Positions 1-8,020 of a stretch of 44,305 nucleotides of DNA are shown one piece after another. Below the pieces are notes generated by a model, which saw nothing but the letters and a program-made list of their open reading frames with translations, was not told the DNA's origin and made no database searches. Source of the stretch: an uncultured Halieaceae bacterium (GTDB lineage Bacteria > Pseudomonadota > Gammaproteobacteria > Pseudomonadales > Halieaceae); NCBI GenBank assembly GCA_913045375.1, contig CAJWQE010000011.1, positions 1 through 44,305 of the forward strand, in the 5' to 3' direction. Made by a program: the position numbers and the translations under genes. Each line of letters starts with the position of its first letter. Position 1 is the first letter of the stretch.

Positions 1-1519
1 CCTTATCCCCGACAGCCCGCCAACGACCAGCCTGTTGAAGCGTCTGTTAGGAGCCAAGGTTAAGGGCAGCGATGGACCACGAGGAGAGCGATTGCGCCTT
101 GCCTTGGAAGCGCTAGGTCCCGTGCCAATAAAGTTCGGTCAGTTACTATCTACTCGCAGGGACCTGCTACCGGACGATATCGCTGATGAACTGGCTCGCC
201 TTCAGGATAAGGTCGCACCCTTCCCCGGCGAGTCAGCCATCAAAATTATCGAAGAAGAACTTCAAGCGGATATTGCTACCGCTTTTCAGGCGTTCGACAG
301 CGAGCCCCTAGCAGCAGCCTCGGTTGCGCAGGTACATGCCATCACGCTAAACGATGGCGAAGAAGCGGTTGTGAAGGTACTGAGACCGGGAATAGAGAAA
401 CAGATAGCGGCCGATATTCGTCTTCTCAAGCGAATTGCCAGCTTGATCGACCGGCTGTCCGATGACCTGAAGCGACTGCGCCTGCCTGAGGTGGTGGAAG
501 ACTATGAGGGTACGATAACAACAGAGCTCGATTTACGCAGAGAGGCTGCCAATGCGTCGCTGCTTAAGAAAAATACCGCTGCTCGCAAACTCGTATTTGT
601 ACCCACCGTCTTCTGGGACTACAGCACACCCCGACTCATGGTCTCGGAACGAATTTCCGGCATCCCCATTGGCGATATTGCCGCTCTCAATGAGGCCAAC
701 GTCAATATGAAAGTTCTCGCTGAACGCGGCGTTGAAATCTTTTTCTCTCAGGTATTTGATGACTGCTTTTTCCACGCCGATATGCACCCGGGCAATATCT
801 TTGTAGATGCAACGTCGCCAGAGACCCCGACGTACATTGCTGTTGACTGCGCCATCGTAGGGCAACTTTCCAGAGGCGATCAGTATTACGTTGCTCGGAA
901 CTTGCTAGCGATACTACAGCGAAACTATCGGCTGGTAGCAGAGCTTCATATAGAGAGCGGCTGGGTACCCTCCTCAACACGTGTTCAGGACTTCGAAGCC
1001 ACCATTCGCATGTTGTGCGAACCCATCTTTGATCGGCCACTGCATCAAATTTCCTTAGGCCATATGCTGGTTAATCTGTTCAGGGCGGCGTCCGCTTTCG
1101 ACATGAAAGTCCAGCCCCAACTCGTGCTATTGCAAAAGACACTGCTCAATATTGAAGGTCTGGGACGCCAGCTTTACCCGGAGCTCAATCTTTGGGAAAC
1201 AGCCAAGCCCTTCCTTGAGGACTGGCTCAAACGTCAATACAGCCCTGTCAATGTCATCAAACAACTGAAGCGCGACGCCCCTGCATTTGTGCATCACGCC
1301 TCGCAACTGCCTGAGGTGATTCCACAGTTTCTTGCAACGCAACGAGAAGCGCTAAAGACAGCACCTAGCGAGAGCAAACCATCAGAAGGCAGTCCACTGT
1401 TGGTCGGTTCTGGCATTGCGACGTTGATCGTCACTTTACTCGCGGAGCTGAGTAACCCCTGGTATGTCGCCATAGGAACCCTTCTTGTGATCGTGGGCCT
1501 GATCCGTCGGCGCAAGTGA
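1..1519 (+). CDS. ubiB: UbiB-family ubiquinone biosynthesis kinase-like protein (5' partial)
   Basis: Atypical ABC1/UbiB kinase-like ATPase needed for aerobic ubiquinone synthesis, associated with the inner membrane. The frame is open from base 2 to the stop at 1517-1519. A TTG at 35 gives 494 residues, but the family is about 540, so about 40 N-terminal residues probably lie outside the window and the TTG is not the true start. Visible motifs are the KFGQ signature of the family (KxGQ), [24 protein letters not shown] and VDCAIVG, which is the DFG-equivalent site with Ala where E. coli has Gly. The C-terminus carries hydrophobic segments followed by RRRK, as expected for the C-terminal membrane anchor. 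Its position directly before hisI-hisE-tatABC is the common gammaproteobacterial order. The identification is firm. Confidence 0.95.
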   Translation, partial: LIPDSPPTTSLLKRLLGAKVKGSDGPRGERLRLALEALGPVPIKFGQLLSTRRDLLPDDIADELARLQDKVAPFPGESAIKIIEEELQADIATAFQAFDSEPLAAASVAQVHAITLNDGEEAVVKVLRPGIEKQIAADIRLLKRIASLIDRLSDDLKRLRLPEVVEDYEGTITTELDLRREAANASLLKKNTAARKLVFVPTVFWDYSTPRLMVSERISGIPIGDIAALNEANVNMKVLAERGVEIFFSQVFDDCFFHADMHPGNIFVDATSPETPTYIAVDCAIVGQLSRGDQYYVARNLLAILQRNYRLVAELHIESGWVPSSTRVQDFEATIRMLCEPIFDRPLHQISLGHMLVNLFRAASAFDMKVQPQLVLLQKTLLNIEGLGRQLYPELNLWETAKPFLEDWLKRQYSPVNVIKQLKRDAPAFVHHASQLPEVIPQFLATQREALKTAPSESKPSEGSPLLVGSGIATLIVTLLAELSNPWYVAIGTLLVIVGLIRRRK

Positions 1520-1550
1520 TCAGGCAACACCGACGTGGCATAATCGCGCC

Positions 1551-1931
1551 ATGAGCACTCCCCAATACAGTGATACACCAGCGACTATGCAGCCAAACTG
1601 GAATGCAGATGGCCTGATTCCGGCTATTGCGCAGGATGCCAATACGGGTGAAGTGTTGATGATGGCATGGATGAACGAGGAGGCACTCCGCTTAACACTC
1701 GCCGAAAAGCGCACCGTCTATTGGTCTCGCTCTCGCAAATGTTTGTGGCGCAAAGGTGAAACTTCAGGGGACATCCAGCGCCTCATTGCCGCGCGACTAG
1801 ACTGCGACGGAGACACTTTATTATTGCAAGTGGACCAAGTCGGTGGTGGCGCCTGCCATACAGGCCGCCGCTCCTGTTTTTTCTACGAGCCCGGCGATCA
1901 GGGCTGGATGCTAGGGGGCACTGACGCGTGA
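1551..1931 (+). CDS. hisI: Phosphoribosyl-AMP cyclohydrolase
   Basis: Third step of histidine biosynthesis, opening the adenine ring of phosphoribosyl-AMP in the cytoplasm. The 126-residue product carries the family metal-site motifs: [15 protein letters not shown], the DCDGD cluster for Mg2+, and the zinc cysteines in [10 protein letters not shown]. It is a stand-alone HisI rather than the HisIE fusion of enterobacteria. The ATG at 1551 is used; a second ATG at 1587 lies closer to the conserved region, so the first dozen residues are uncertain. The stop overlaps the GTG start of hisE by 4 nt, indicating translational coupling. The other his genes hisB-H-A-F are 34 kb away, so the pathway is split between loci, as in Pseudomonas. 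Confidence 0.95.
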   Translation: MSTPQYSDTPATMQPNWNADGLIPAIAQDANTGEVLMMAWMNEEALRLTLAEKRTVYWSRSRKCLWRKGETSGDIQRLIAARLDCDGDTLLLQVDQVGGGACHTGRRSCFFYEPGDQGWMLGGTDA

Positions 1932-2263
1932 GTGATGTTCTTGATGCTATTGCTGCAGTCGTCGCCGAAAGGCGTGATGCGGACCCGGAAATCTCTTACG
2001 TAGCAAGCTTGAATGTAAAAGGTATCGACAAAATTCTTGAGAAAGTCGGCGAGGAAGCCGTCGAGGTGGTATTGGCTGCTAAGAACGCCGATTCTTCGAT
2101 GGGAGACTCTGCAGATGTGATCAACGAGGTGGCTGACCTCGTATTTCATATTCTGGTGATGCTCGATCGGCTTGGTATCAGTCATAATGACGTCATGGCA
2201 GCTTTGGCCGCGCGGCAAGGTGTATCTGGCCTCGAGGAAAAGGCATCACGCAACGCTGATTAA
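1928..2263 (+). CDS. hisE: Phosphoribosyl-ATP pyrophosphatase
   Basis: Second step of histidine biosynthesis, hydrolysing phosphoribosyl-ATP to phosphoribosyl-AMP. The 111-residue all-alpha protein is of the MazG-like fold, with the expected [15 protein letters not shown] and [13 protein letters not shown] helices that supply the acidic metal ligands. The GTG start at 1928 overlaps the hisI stop (GTGA), so the two consecutive enzymes are translated from one message. Length is normal for stand-alone HisE. Confidence 0.95.
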   Translation: MSDVLDAIAAVVAERRDADPEISYVASLNVKGIDKILEKVGEEAVEVVLAAKNADSSMGDSADVINEVADLVFHILVMLDRLGISHNDVMAALAARQGVSGLEEKASRNAD

Positions 2264-2303
2264 GGCATAGAAGCCCAGCAGACTTAACAAACGGTGAATA
2301 ACT

Positions 2304-2501
2304 ATGGGATTTAGCGGCATTGGAATCTGGCAACTACTCATCATCCTCGCGATCGTAGTTCTGATTTTTGGTACCAAGCGTCTTCCTGGTGCGGCAAAAG
2401 ATCTGGGCAGCGCTATTACCAACTTCCGAGAAGGAATGAAGCGCAACGACGGTGATACCGCCAAAATCGACAAGTCTGAGGATCGGAAAGAAGACCCTTA
2501 A
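2304..2501 (+). CDS. tatA: Sec-independent translocase subunit TatA
   Basis: Pore-forming subunit of the twin-arginine translocase, which exports folded proteins across the inner membrane. The 65-residue protein begins with a short periplasmic N-terminus (GFSGIGIWQ), one membrane helix (LLIILAIVVLIFG), the hinge TKRLPGAAKDLG and an amphipathic helix (SAITNFREGMKR), then an acidic charged tail. This is the canonical TatA plan. It leads the tatABC cluster, and hisE ends 40 bp upstream, so a shared transcript is likely. Confidence 0.95.
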   Translation: MGFSGIGIWQLLIILAIVVLIFGTKRLPGAAKDLGSAITNFREGMKRNDGDTAKIDKSEDRKEDP

Positions 2502-2516
2502 GAGGTCCGCCCCATC

Positions 2517-2954
2517 ATGCTCGATATTGGTTTTGCTGAACTCCTCGTCATCAGCGCCGTAGCCCTTTTTGTGGTTGGGCCCGAACGACTCCCAAGTGCT
2601 ATACGTTCTATCTCGTTATGGTTGGGACGCGTGCGTCGTGGCTTCGAGGAAATCAAATCCGATGTGAGCCGAGAGTTGCACAACGAAGAGGTAATGCGGG
2701 CATTAAAAGAGAGTCGCGATGAAGTGCAAGATTTGACGGACGTCAGCAGCGCCTTGTCGCTCACTGCGAATAGTGAAAAGAGTGATGCATCACTTCCCGG
2801 GAATGAGGCTGACAGTAACGCCTCCGAACTAGAATCAAACACACACCTATCATCGCAAACTGACGCAGACGACCCGACCGAAGAAATCGCCACTGTAGAT
2901 AGCGCTGTAAAAAGCCCTGCTGAGGTAGAGAGCACCCTTGAGAAAGGAGCTTGA
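2517..2954 (+). CDS. tatB: Sec-independent translocase subunit TatB
   Basis: Substrate-receptor partner of TatC. The N-terminus MLDIGFAELLVISAVALFVV with GPERLPSAIRS is diagnostic for TatB: an acidic residue before the membrane helix, then the Gly-Pro-Glu-Arg-Leu-Pro hinge. A long amphipathic helix follows. Residues about 75-145 are acidic and Ser/Glu/Asp-rich, probably disordered, as is usual for TatB tails. It starts 15 nt after tatA, with a GAGGT element upstream of the ATG. Confidence 0.95.
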   Translation: MLDIGFAELLVISAVALFVVGPERLPSAIRSISLWLGRVRRGFEEIKSDVSRELHNEEVMRALKESRDEVQDLTDVSSALSLTANSEKSDASLPGNEADSNASELESNTHLSSQTDADDPTEEIATVDSAVKSPAEVESTLEKGA

Positions 2955-2959
2955 CCACG

Positions 2960-3694
2960 GTGAGTACTGACGAGCCCATGCCTCTTGTCGCGCATTTGCG
3001 CGAGCTGAGAGACCGCTTTCGAAATGCCCTCATTGCAGTCTTCGTCGCGTTTTTGGGCTTATTTCCCTTCGCTAATGAGCTCTACACCTACGTATCGGAG
3101 CCGCTGAGATCACTCCTTCCCGAGGGGTCATCAATGATTGCGACTGAAGTGACATCACCGTTCTTGACACCGTTTAAGCTGTCGCTGGTACTCGCCGTAT
3201 TCGTCGCAATGCCGGTCATACTGGCTCAGCTTTGGGGTTTTATCGCACCCGGCCTGTATAAATCAGAAAAGCGAATTGCCATTCCATTGTTGACGTCCAG
3301 CGTCATACTCTTTTACGCGGGCGTCGCATTTGCTTACTACGTTGTCTTCCCGCTTCTTTTTGGTTTCTTTACCACCGTCGGTCCCGGGGACATCTCGGTC
3401 ATGACCGACATTAATCGATACCTCGATTTCGTTTTAAAACTTTTCTTTGCTTTCGGCCTCGCTTTTGAAGTTCCAGTCGCAGCGGTGATTCTAATACTCA
3501 CCGGTGTGGTTACCGCCGATCAGCTCGCAAATAACCGCTCTTATGTCATTGTCGGCTGTTTCGTCATGGGCATGTTACTCACGCCACCCGACGTGATTTC
3601 CCAAACACTGCTCGCACTACCAATGTGGCTCCTGTTTGAGGTTGGTCTTGTCATGGGCCGCGTCCTGTCTAGGAGCCCAAACGAAGATGAGTGA
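2960..3694 (+). CDS. tatC: Sec-independent translocase subunit TatC
   Basis: Six-span inner-membrane core of the Tat translocase, which binds twin-arginine signal peptides. The sequence has the conserved N-terminal cytoplasmic motif PLVAHLRELRDRF and the FTTVGPGD periplasmic region, plus FGLAFEVPVAAVILILTGVV and MLLTPPDVISQ, all typical of TatC. An in-frame TTG at 2951 overlaps the tatB stop, but AAAGGAG at 2943-2949 lies only 1 nt from it. The GTG at 2960 has proper 10-nt spacing, so I take the GTG, giving 244 residues. The 3' end overlaps the ABC exporter start by 8 nt. Confidence 0.94.
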   Translation: MSTDEPMPLVAHLRELRDRFRNALIAVFVAFLGLFPFANELYTYVSEPLRSLLPEGSSMIATEVTSPFLTPFKLSLVLAVFVAMPVILAQLWGFIAPGLYKSEKRIAIPLLTSSVILFYAGVAFAYYVVFPLLFGFFTTVGPGDISVMTDINRYLDFVLKLFFAFGLAFEVPVAAVILILTGVVTADQLANNRSYVIVGCFVMGMLLTPPDVISQTLLALPMWLLFEVGLVMGRVLSRSPNEDE

Positions 3695-5501
3695 CGCCGG
3701 CTCAGTACCCAGCGACAACGACACCCGAAAGTCAAAATCGCTACGGCCGCTAAGAGAGCTACTGGGCTTCCTTTGGCCCCATAAAGGCCGTCTGATTATT
3801 GCAAGTGCCGCCCTTGTATTTACTGCCATGACCCAACTGTCACTGGGTTACGGCATTCAAATTCTGATTGACCAGGGATTCTCCAATCAAAGCGAAGAGG
3901 GTTTACGCCGGGCCGTTCTCTTTATGGTAGGTGTGGGCTTTGCCATGGCCTGCGGATCCTTCATCCGGTTCTACATGGTGTCTTGGCTTGGTGAGCGCGT
4001 GAGCGCGGATTTGCGCCGCGATGTCTTCAACAACCTGCTTACGGTTCACCCGGGGTTTTACGAGAAGAATCACGCGGGCGAGATCATGTCGCGGATAACG
4101 ACCGACACCACACTCCTACAGACTCTGATTGGCTCATCGGTCAGTTTGGCGGCACGCAACGCCCTAACACTCGTCGGCGCCCTGATATTAATGTCGCTGA
4201 CCAATATAAAACTGACGCTCATCATGTTGATCGGTGTGCCACTAACCTTGCTTCCCGTTCTCTATCTCGGTCGGCGGGTAAGGAACCTGTCCAATAAAAG
4301 CCAAGCCAGCATTGCGAGTGTGGGTAATCGGGCAGGTGAGGTGCTTCAGTCCATCAAGATTGTTCAAAGCTTCCAGCGGGAGACAATGGAGCGCGAGGTC
4401 TTCGAGCAGGAGGTCAGTCGCGCTTTCGACATTGCCAAAAAACGGATCCAGCAACGTGCTTGGCTGATGGCTTGCGCCATCTTCCTTTTTCTGGGCGGCA
4501 TGGTGGGGATGATGTGGACCGGCGGGCAAGATGTTATCGCGGGCAGAATGAGCGGCGGCGACCTCGGCGCCTTCGTTTTCTACGCTGTCATGCTGGGTAC
4601 CGCTTTTGCCACATTATCGGAGGTATGGGGTGACTTGCAGCGCGCTGCTGGTGCCGCCGAGCGACTTGTCGAACTTCTCCATCAGGAGAGCAACATTCCC
4701 GATCATGGCTCATCTCCTATCCCGCACGGTCAAGCCTTGGTTGCCAGGGACCTCAGCTTTACCTATCCCGCACGACCAGAAAATCCTGCACTCTCAGACT
4801 TCAATTTAACCATTGCCCCGGGAAAAACCCTGGCACTCGTCGGCCCCTCAGGCGCTGGCAAATCAACGCTCTTTGAGTTGCTACAACGCTTTCACGACCC
4901 CAGCGAGGGCGCCCTGACCTATGGTGACATCGCGCTTGCCGATTTCTCATTGCAGGACTGGCGAAGCAAGGCCGCATTGGTACCTCAGGCGCCTATCCTT
5001 TTCTCGGGGGACATCGCCTACAACATTGCGTACGGGAATCCTGACGCCAGCCAGGCCGACATCGAAGCCGCGGCAAAGGCGGCCTATGCTCAAGAGTTCA
5101 TCGAGCGATTGCCACAGGGTTATGAAAGCGAGATAGGCGCACAAGGCGTCCAATTATCTGGCGGACAACGTCAGCGGATCGCGCTTGCTAGAGCCATTTT
5201 GAAGAACCCTGAAATCCTGCTGCTGGATGAAGCCACCAGCGCGCTGGACACAGAGAGCGAGTACTACGTGCAACTGGCTCTTGGCGAGCTCACTAAAGGT
5301 AGAACGACCATTATCATTGCGCACCGGCTGTCCACGATCATTAACGCGGACGCTATCGCGGTAATCGACTCAGGCTCCGTCGTCGACGTGGGTACGCATT
5401 CTGAGCTGTTGACGCGCTGCGATCTTTATCAACGCCTTGCCAGTATGCAATTTAAGGAAACGCCGGCGGAGGAAGCGCAGATCACATCGCCTGCCGCCTA
5501 G
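3687..5501 (+). CDS. ABC exporter, fused permease and ATPase (MsbA/lipid-exporter-like)
   Basis: Homodimeric ABC exporter half-transporter of 604 residues. The N-terminal half (about 25-310) is a six-helix transmembrane domain; the C-terminal half is the nucleotide-binding domain. The domain has Walker A GPSGAGKST, Q-loop VPQAPILFSGDIAYNIAYG, signature LSGGQRQR, Walker B ILLLDEATSALD and the H-loop IIAHRLSTI. The start is the ATG at 3687 inside ATGAGTGA, overlapping the tatC stop, rather than the upstream in-frame ATG at 3636 deep inside tatC. The family includes lipid A flippase MsbA and many lipid and drug exporters. The substrate cannot be read from the sequence, and msbA is usually next to lpxK, which is absent here. 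Its stop shares the palindrome CTAG with the convergent hydrolase gene. Confidence 0.9.
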   Translation: MSDAGSVPSDNDTRKSKSLRPLRELLGFLWPHKGRLIIASAALVFTAMTQLSLGYGIQILIDQGFSNQSEEGLRRAVLFMVGVGFAMACGSFIRFYMVSWLGERVSADLRRDVFNNLLTVHPGFYEKNHAGEIMSRITTDTTLLQTLIGSSVSLAARNALTLVGALILMSLTNIKLTLIMLIGVPLTLLPVLYLGRRVRNLSNKSQASIASVGNRAGEVLQSIKIVQSFQRETMEREVFEQEVSRAFDIAKKRIQQRAWLMACAIFLFLGGMVGMMWTGGQDVIAGRMSGGDLGAFVFYAVMLGTAFATLSEVWGDLQRAAGAAERLVELLHQESNIPDHGSSPIPHGQALVARDLSFTYPARPENPALSDFNLTIAPGKTLALVGPSGAGKSTLFELLQRFHDPSEGALTYGDIALADFSLQDWRSKAALVPQAPILFSGDIAYNIAYGNPDASQADIEAAAKAAYAQEFIERLPQGYESEIGAQGVQLSGGQRQRIALARAILKNPEILLLDEATSALDTESEYYVQLALGELTKGRTTIIIAHRLSTIINADAIAVIDSGSVVDVGTHSELLTRCDLYQRLASMQFKETPAEEAQITSPAA

Positions 5502-6205
5502 GGCAAATCCAGATCGCTAAATAGCCGCGACCGGATAATCTCAGCCCAGATATCATAGCCTTTGGCACTTAGATGCAGCCTATCAAAAACGTAGTTATCG
5601 GGGTTGGGCTCACCGTCGCTCATCAAGGCTTCACCCGTATCAATGAAGTGCGTATTTGGCATCTGCGAAATGAGTGTCTGAATCGCCTCGTTGACCGCAA
5701 CAGCTTCATCCCAGATAGCCCAGCGCAGCGGCGATGGCGTGATCGCAATATAGTAAACGGGCACATTCGGATGCTGTTTCCTCAACGCCGACATCATGGC
5801 TACAAACCTGGCGGTCATCGTATCGACTGACTTTGTCTGCTGGGGCGTCATGTCATTGGTGCCGACGAAAATCACAATAGCGCGCGGGTTATCTGCCCGA
5901 AATAAGGTGTCAGCGTAGTGCACAACATCACCTATTTTAGAGCCCCCGAATCCGCGGTTTATGACAGGTACAGGCGTCATGTCCTCGGCAAGCTCACCCC
6001 AGAATCGGATGCTGGAACTTCCTACAAACAAGAGGGATTCGGGCTCGCCGACGCCTCGCTCAGCAAACGTTTCAATATCCGAGGCCCAGACAAGCGGATC
6101 CTCGCTCTGTGCCTTTTCGAGCCTGTGGGAGATATCAAAAAAGAGATAAGCAATGACAGCGAGCAGCAATACGGCACTCAGTCCCAGGATGCGTTTAATG
6201 GTCAT
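5498..6205 (-). CDS. Membrane-anchored SGNH/GDSL hydrolase
   Basis: Putative esterase/lipase of the SGNH superfamily, 235 residues. Residues about 5-23 form an N-terminal hydrophobic anchor or uncleaved signal, so the catalytic domain should face the periplasm. Block I is FVGSSSIRFW (about residues 60-69), with Ser64 the likely nucleophile. The Gly block is NRGFGGSKIGD, block III is FVGTNDM and block V is DRLHLSAKGY, supplying Asp and His. The substrate is unknown; relatives act on acetylated sugars, phospholipids or thioesters. It is monocistronic and convergent with the ABC exporter, sharing the 4-nt CTAG in which both stop codons lie. Confidence 0.85.
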   Translation of the reverse strand: MTIKRILGLSAVLLLAVIAYLFFDISHRLEKAQSEDPLVWASDIETFAERGVGEPESLLFVGSSSIRFWGELAEDMTPVPVINRGFGGSKIGDVVHYADTLFRADNPRAIVIFVGTNDMTPQQTKSVDTMTARFVAMMSALRKQHPNVPVYYIAITPSPLRWAIWDEAVAVNEAIQTLISQMPNTHFIDTGEALMSDGEPNPDNYVFDRLHLSAKGYDIWAEIIRSRLFSDLDLP

Positions 6206-6320
6206 AGCGCGGCTTTCCTTTTTTTGATTTATCTCTCGAGCCTCAGCTCAAACGCTACTCCGGCGAAAGCGCTCCTTGCAACCAAAAACGTATCCCCAGT
6301 TATTGCCCGAGTAACGGGCA

Positions 6321-6349
6321 AAAAAAAGGCGCCGTGTTACGGCGCCTTT
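6321..6349 (-). terminator. Rho-independent terminator of the pnt operon
   Basis: A perfect 10-bp stem (6325-6334 with 6340-6349, GGCGCC core) with a 5-nt loop, 26 nt past the pntB stop. Read on the minus strand it is followed by a run of T residues (6327 down to 6321), the canonical intrinsic terminator form. A second hairpin (arms TTGCCCG 6304-6310 and CGGGCAA 6316-6322) lies immediately downstream. Confidence 0.9.
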
Positions 6350-6375
6350 CCATAAGGTCACTACCGACCGAGCGA

Positions 6376-7734
6376 TTAAGAGAACTCTCTTACCAGGCCA
6401 CCAATAGACTCTTTCGCATCGCCAAAGAGCATACGTGTGTTGTCTTTGTAGAAGAGCGGGTTTTCGATTCCCGCAAAGCCAGAGGCCATGGATCGCTTCA
6501 ATACAAAAACGGTTCGTGCGTCAGCAACATTGATTACCGGCATTCCGTAGATCGGGGACGACTCGACTTCGCGAGCAGCCGGGTTCACGACGTCATTGGC
6601 ACCAATGACGATCGCGACATCGACGCTTTCCATGCGCGGGTTGATGTCGTCCATCTCCAGCAACTGGTCGTACGGTACGTCCGCCTCGGCCAGAAGCACG
6701 TTCATGTGACCGGGCATTCGACCTGCCACCGGGTGAATACCGTAATTCACCTCACAGCCATTGGCTTCAAGAAGCTCCATGAGCTCCTTCACCACGTGTT
6801 GCGCCTGAGCGACCGCCATGCCGTATCCAGGAATAATAGCGACGTTAGTCGCTGCCTCGAGCACGTAGTAAGCATCCTCAACAGAAATGGGCTTAATCTC
6901 GCCCTCAACCTCAGTAACCGTCGTGGACACGCTGGCAAAGCCTGAGAACAAGACGTTGCTCAACGAGCGGTTCATCGCCTTACACATGATCTGGGTCAAG
7001 ATGATTCCTGATGCGCCAACCAGCGAACCGGCAACAATAAGCACGTTATTGTCGACGGCAAAACCAGCCGCACAGGCCGCTAGACCAGAGTATGAGTTCA
7101 GCAACGAGATCACTACTGGCATGTCCGCACCGCCAATTGGGATCACCACCATGATGCCAAAGAGGAGTGACAGGCCGACCACTGTGTAGAGCATGTTGGT
7201 ATTGGTTGGATCCATGACGAACATCACGGCACTCGCCAAGATACCGATAACAATTAAACCGTTGACGAATTTCTGCCCGCCGAAGGTCACGGCGCCACTA
7301 CCAATGGTCTCAGACAGCTTGCCGTAGGCAACCAGTGAGCCAGTGAAGGTCACACCACCAATGAGGATGGAGAGAATAATGGTGATGTAGGTAAAGCTGC
7401 CGTCTGCGATCGAGAGCGCCGCGACACCTACCAGACCAGATGCTGCACCACCGACACCATTGAACAAAGCCACCATCTCAGGCATTGAGGTCATGGCAAC
7501 CGTGCGCGCTGCGACTGCACCAATGAGGCCACCCACAACCATGCCGCCTAGGATGTATTCGTATTGGACAATGCCCTGATCGAGCAGCGCAGCAATAATT
7601 GCCACCAGCATACCAATCGCGGATATGCCATTACCTCTACGGGCTGTATCGGGAGACCCCAGCATTTTGAGGCCAAAAATAAAGAGGCCTGCAGCAACGA
7701 CGTAACCCAGTTGAATAATCAGTCCGAGATCCAT
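6376..7734 (-). CDS. pntB: NAD(P) transhydrogenase subunit beta
   Basis: Beta subunit of the proton-translocating transhydrogenase, which couples hydride transfer from NADH to NADP+ to proton re-entry and so supplies NADPH. Of 452 residues, the N-terminal ~270 form the multi-span membrane domain, with GMVVGGLIGAVAARTVAMT and GGVTFTGSLVAYGKLS. The C-terminal ~180 form the NADP(H)-binding dIII domain, with IIPGYGMAVAQAQH, GIHPVAGRMPGHMNVLLAEA and VIVIGANDVVNPAA. An AGGAGGG element inside the end of pntAb precedes the ATG. It is last in the operon and ends at a terminator. Confidence 0.96.
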   Translation of the reverse strand: MDLGLIIQLGYVVAAGLFIFGLKMLGSPDTARRGNGISAIGMLVAIIAALLDQGIVQYEYILGGMVVGGLIGAVAARTVAMTSMPEMVALFNGVGGAASGLVGVAALSIADGSFTYITIILSILIGGVTFTGSLVAYGKLSETIGSGAVTFGGQKFVNGLIVIGILASAVMFVMDPTNTNMLYTVVGLSLLFGIMVVIPIGGADMPVVISLLNSYSGLAACAAGFAVDNNVLIVAGSLVGASGIILTQIMCKAMNRSLSNVLFSGFASVSTTVTEVEGEIKPISVEDAYYVLEAATNVAIIPGYGMAVAQAQHVVKELMELLEANGCEVNYGIHPVAGRMPGHMNVLLAEADVPYDQLLEMDDINPRMESVDVAIVIGANDVVNPAAREVESSPIYGMPVINVADARTVFVLKRSMASGFAGIENPLFYKDNTRMLFGDAKESIGGLVREFS

Positions 7735-7737
7735 GTC

Positions 7738-8019
7738 TTAGCCCTCCTTCTTCTTGAAGAAGCCAAGCATGCGGTCGGTCACCATGTAACCGCCGACCAC
7801 GTTGATACTTGCTAGTGCTACCGCACCAGCACCCAACCACTGAGCCATATCGGCGTTGCCACTTCCTGCCAATGCAATCGCACCCACGACCGTAATCCCT
7901 GAGATTGCGTTCGCACCTGACATCAATGGGGTGTGCAGTGTCGCAGGCACCTTATTGATCAGCTCAAAGCCCAGAAAAACTGAGAGCATCAAAATGAATA
8001 AAAGATATGAGACATCCAT
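7738..8019 (-). CDS. pntAb: NAD(P) transhydrogenase subunit alpha, membrane part
   Basis: Small 93-residue membrane subunit (part of dII) with three hydrophobic segments: LLFILMLSVFLGFELI, AISGITVVGAIALAG and WLGAGAVALASINVVGGYMV. In E. coli this sequence is the C-terminus of a single PntA. Here it is a separate gene, as in Rhodospirillum rubrum and many marine proteobacteria. The start codon lies 1 nt after the pntAa stop and the stop 3 nt before pntB, so the three subunits are tightly coupled. Confidence 0.93.
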   Translation of the reverse strand: MDVSYLLFILMLSVFLGFELINKVPATLHTPLMSGANAISGITVVGAIALAGSGNADMAQWLGAGAVALASINVVGGYMVTDRMLGFFKKKEG

Positions 8020-8020
8020 C

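Noticed and set aside
5918..6355. Plus-strand frame of 145 residues opposite the SGNH hydrolase
   Set aside because: It lies antisense to a well-supported gene with catalytic motifs and runs into the pnt terminator.
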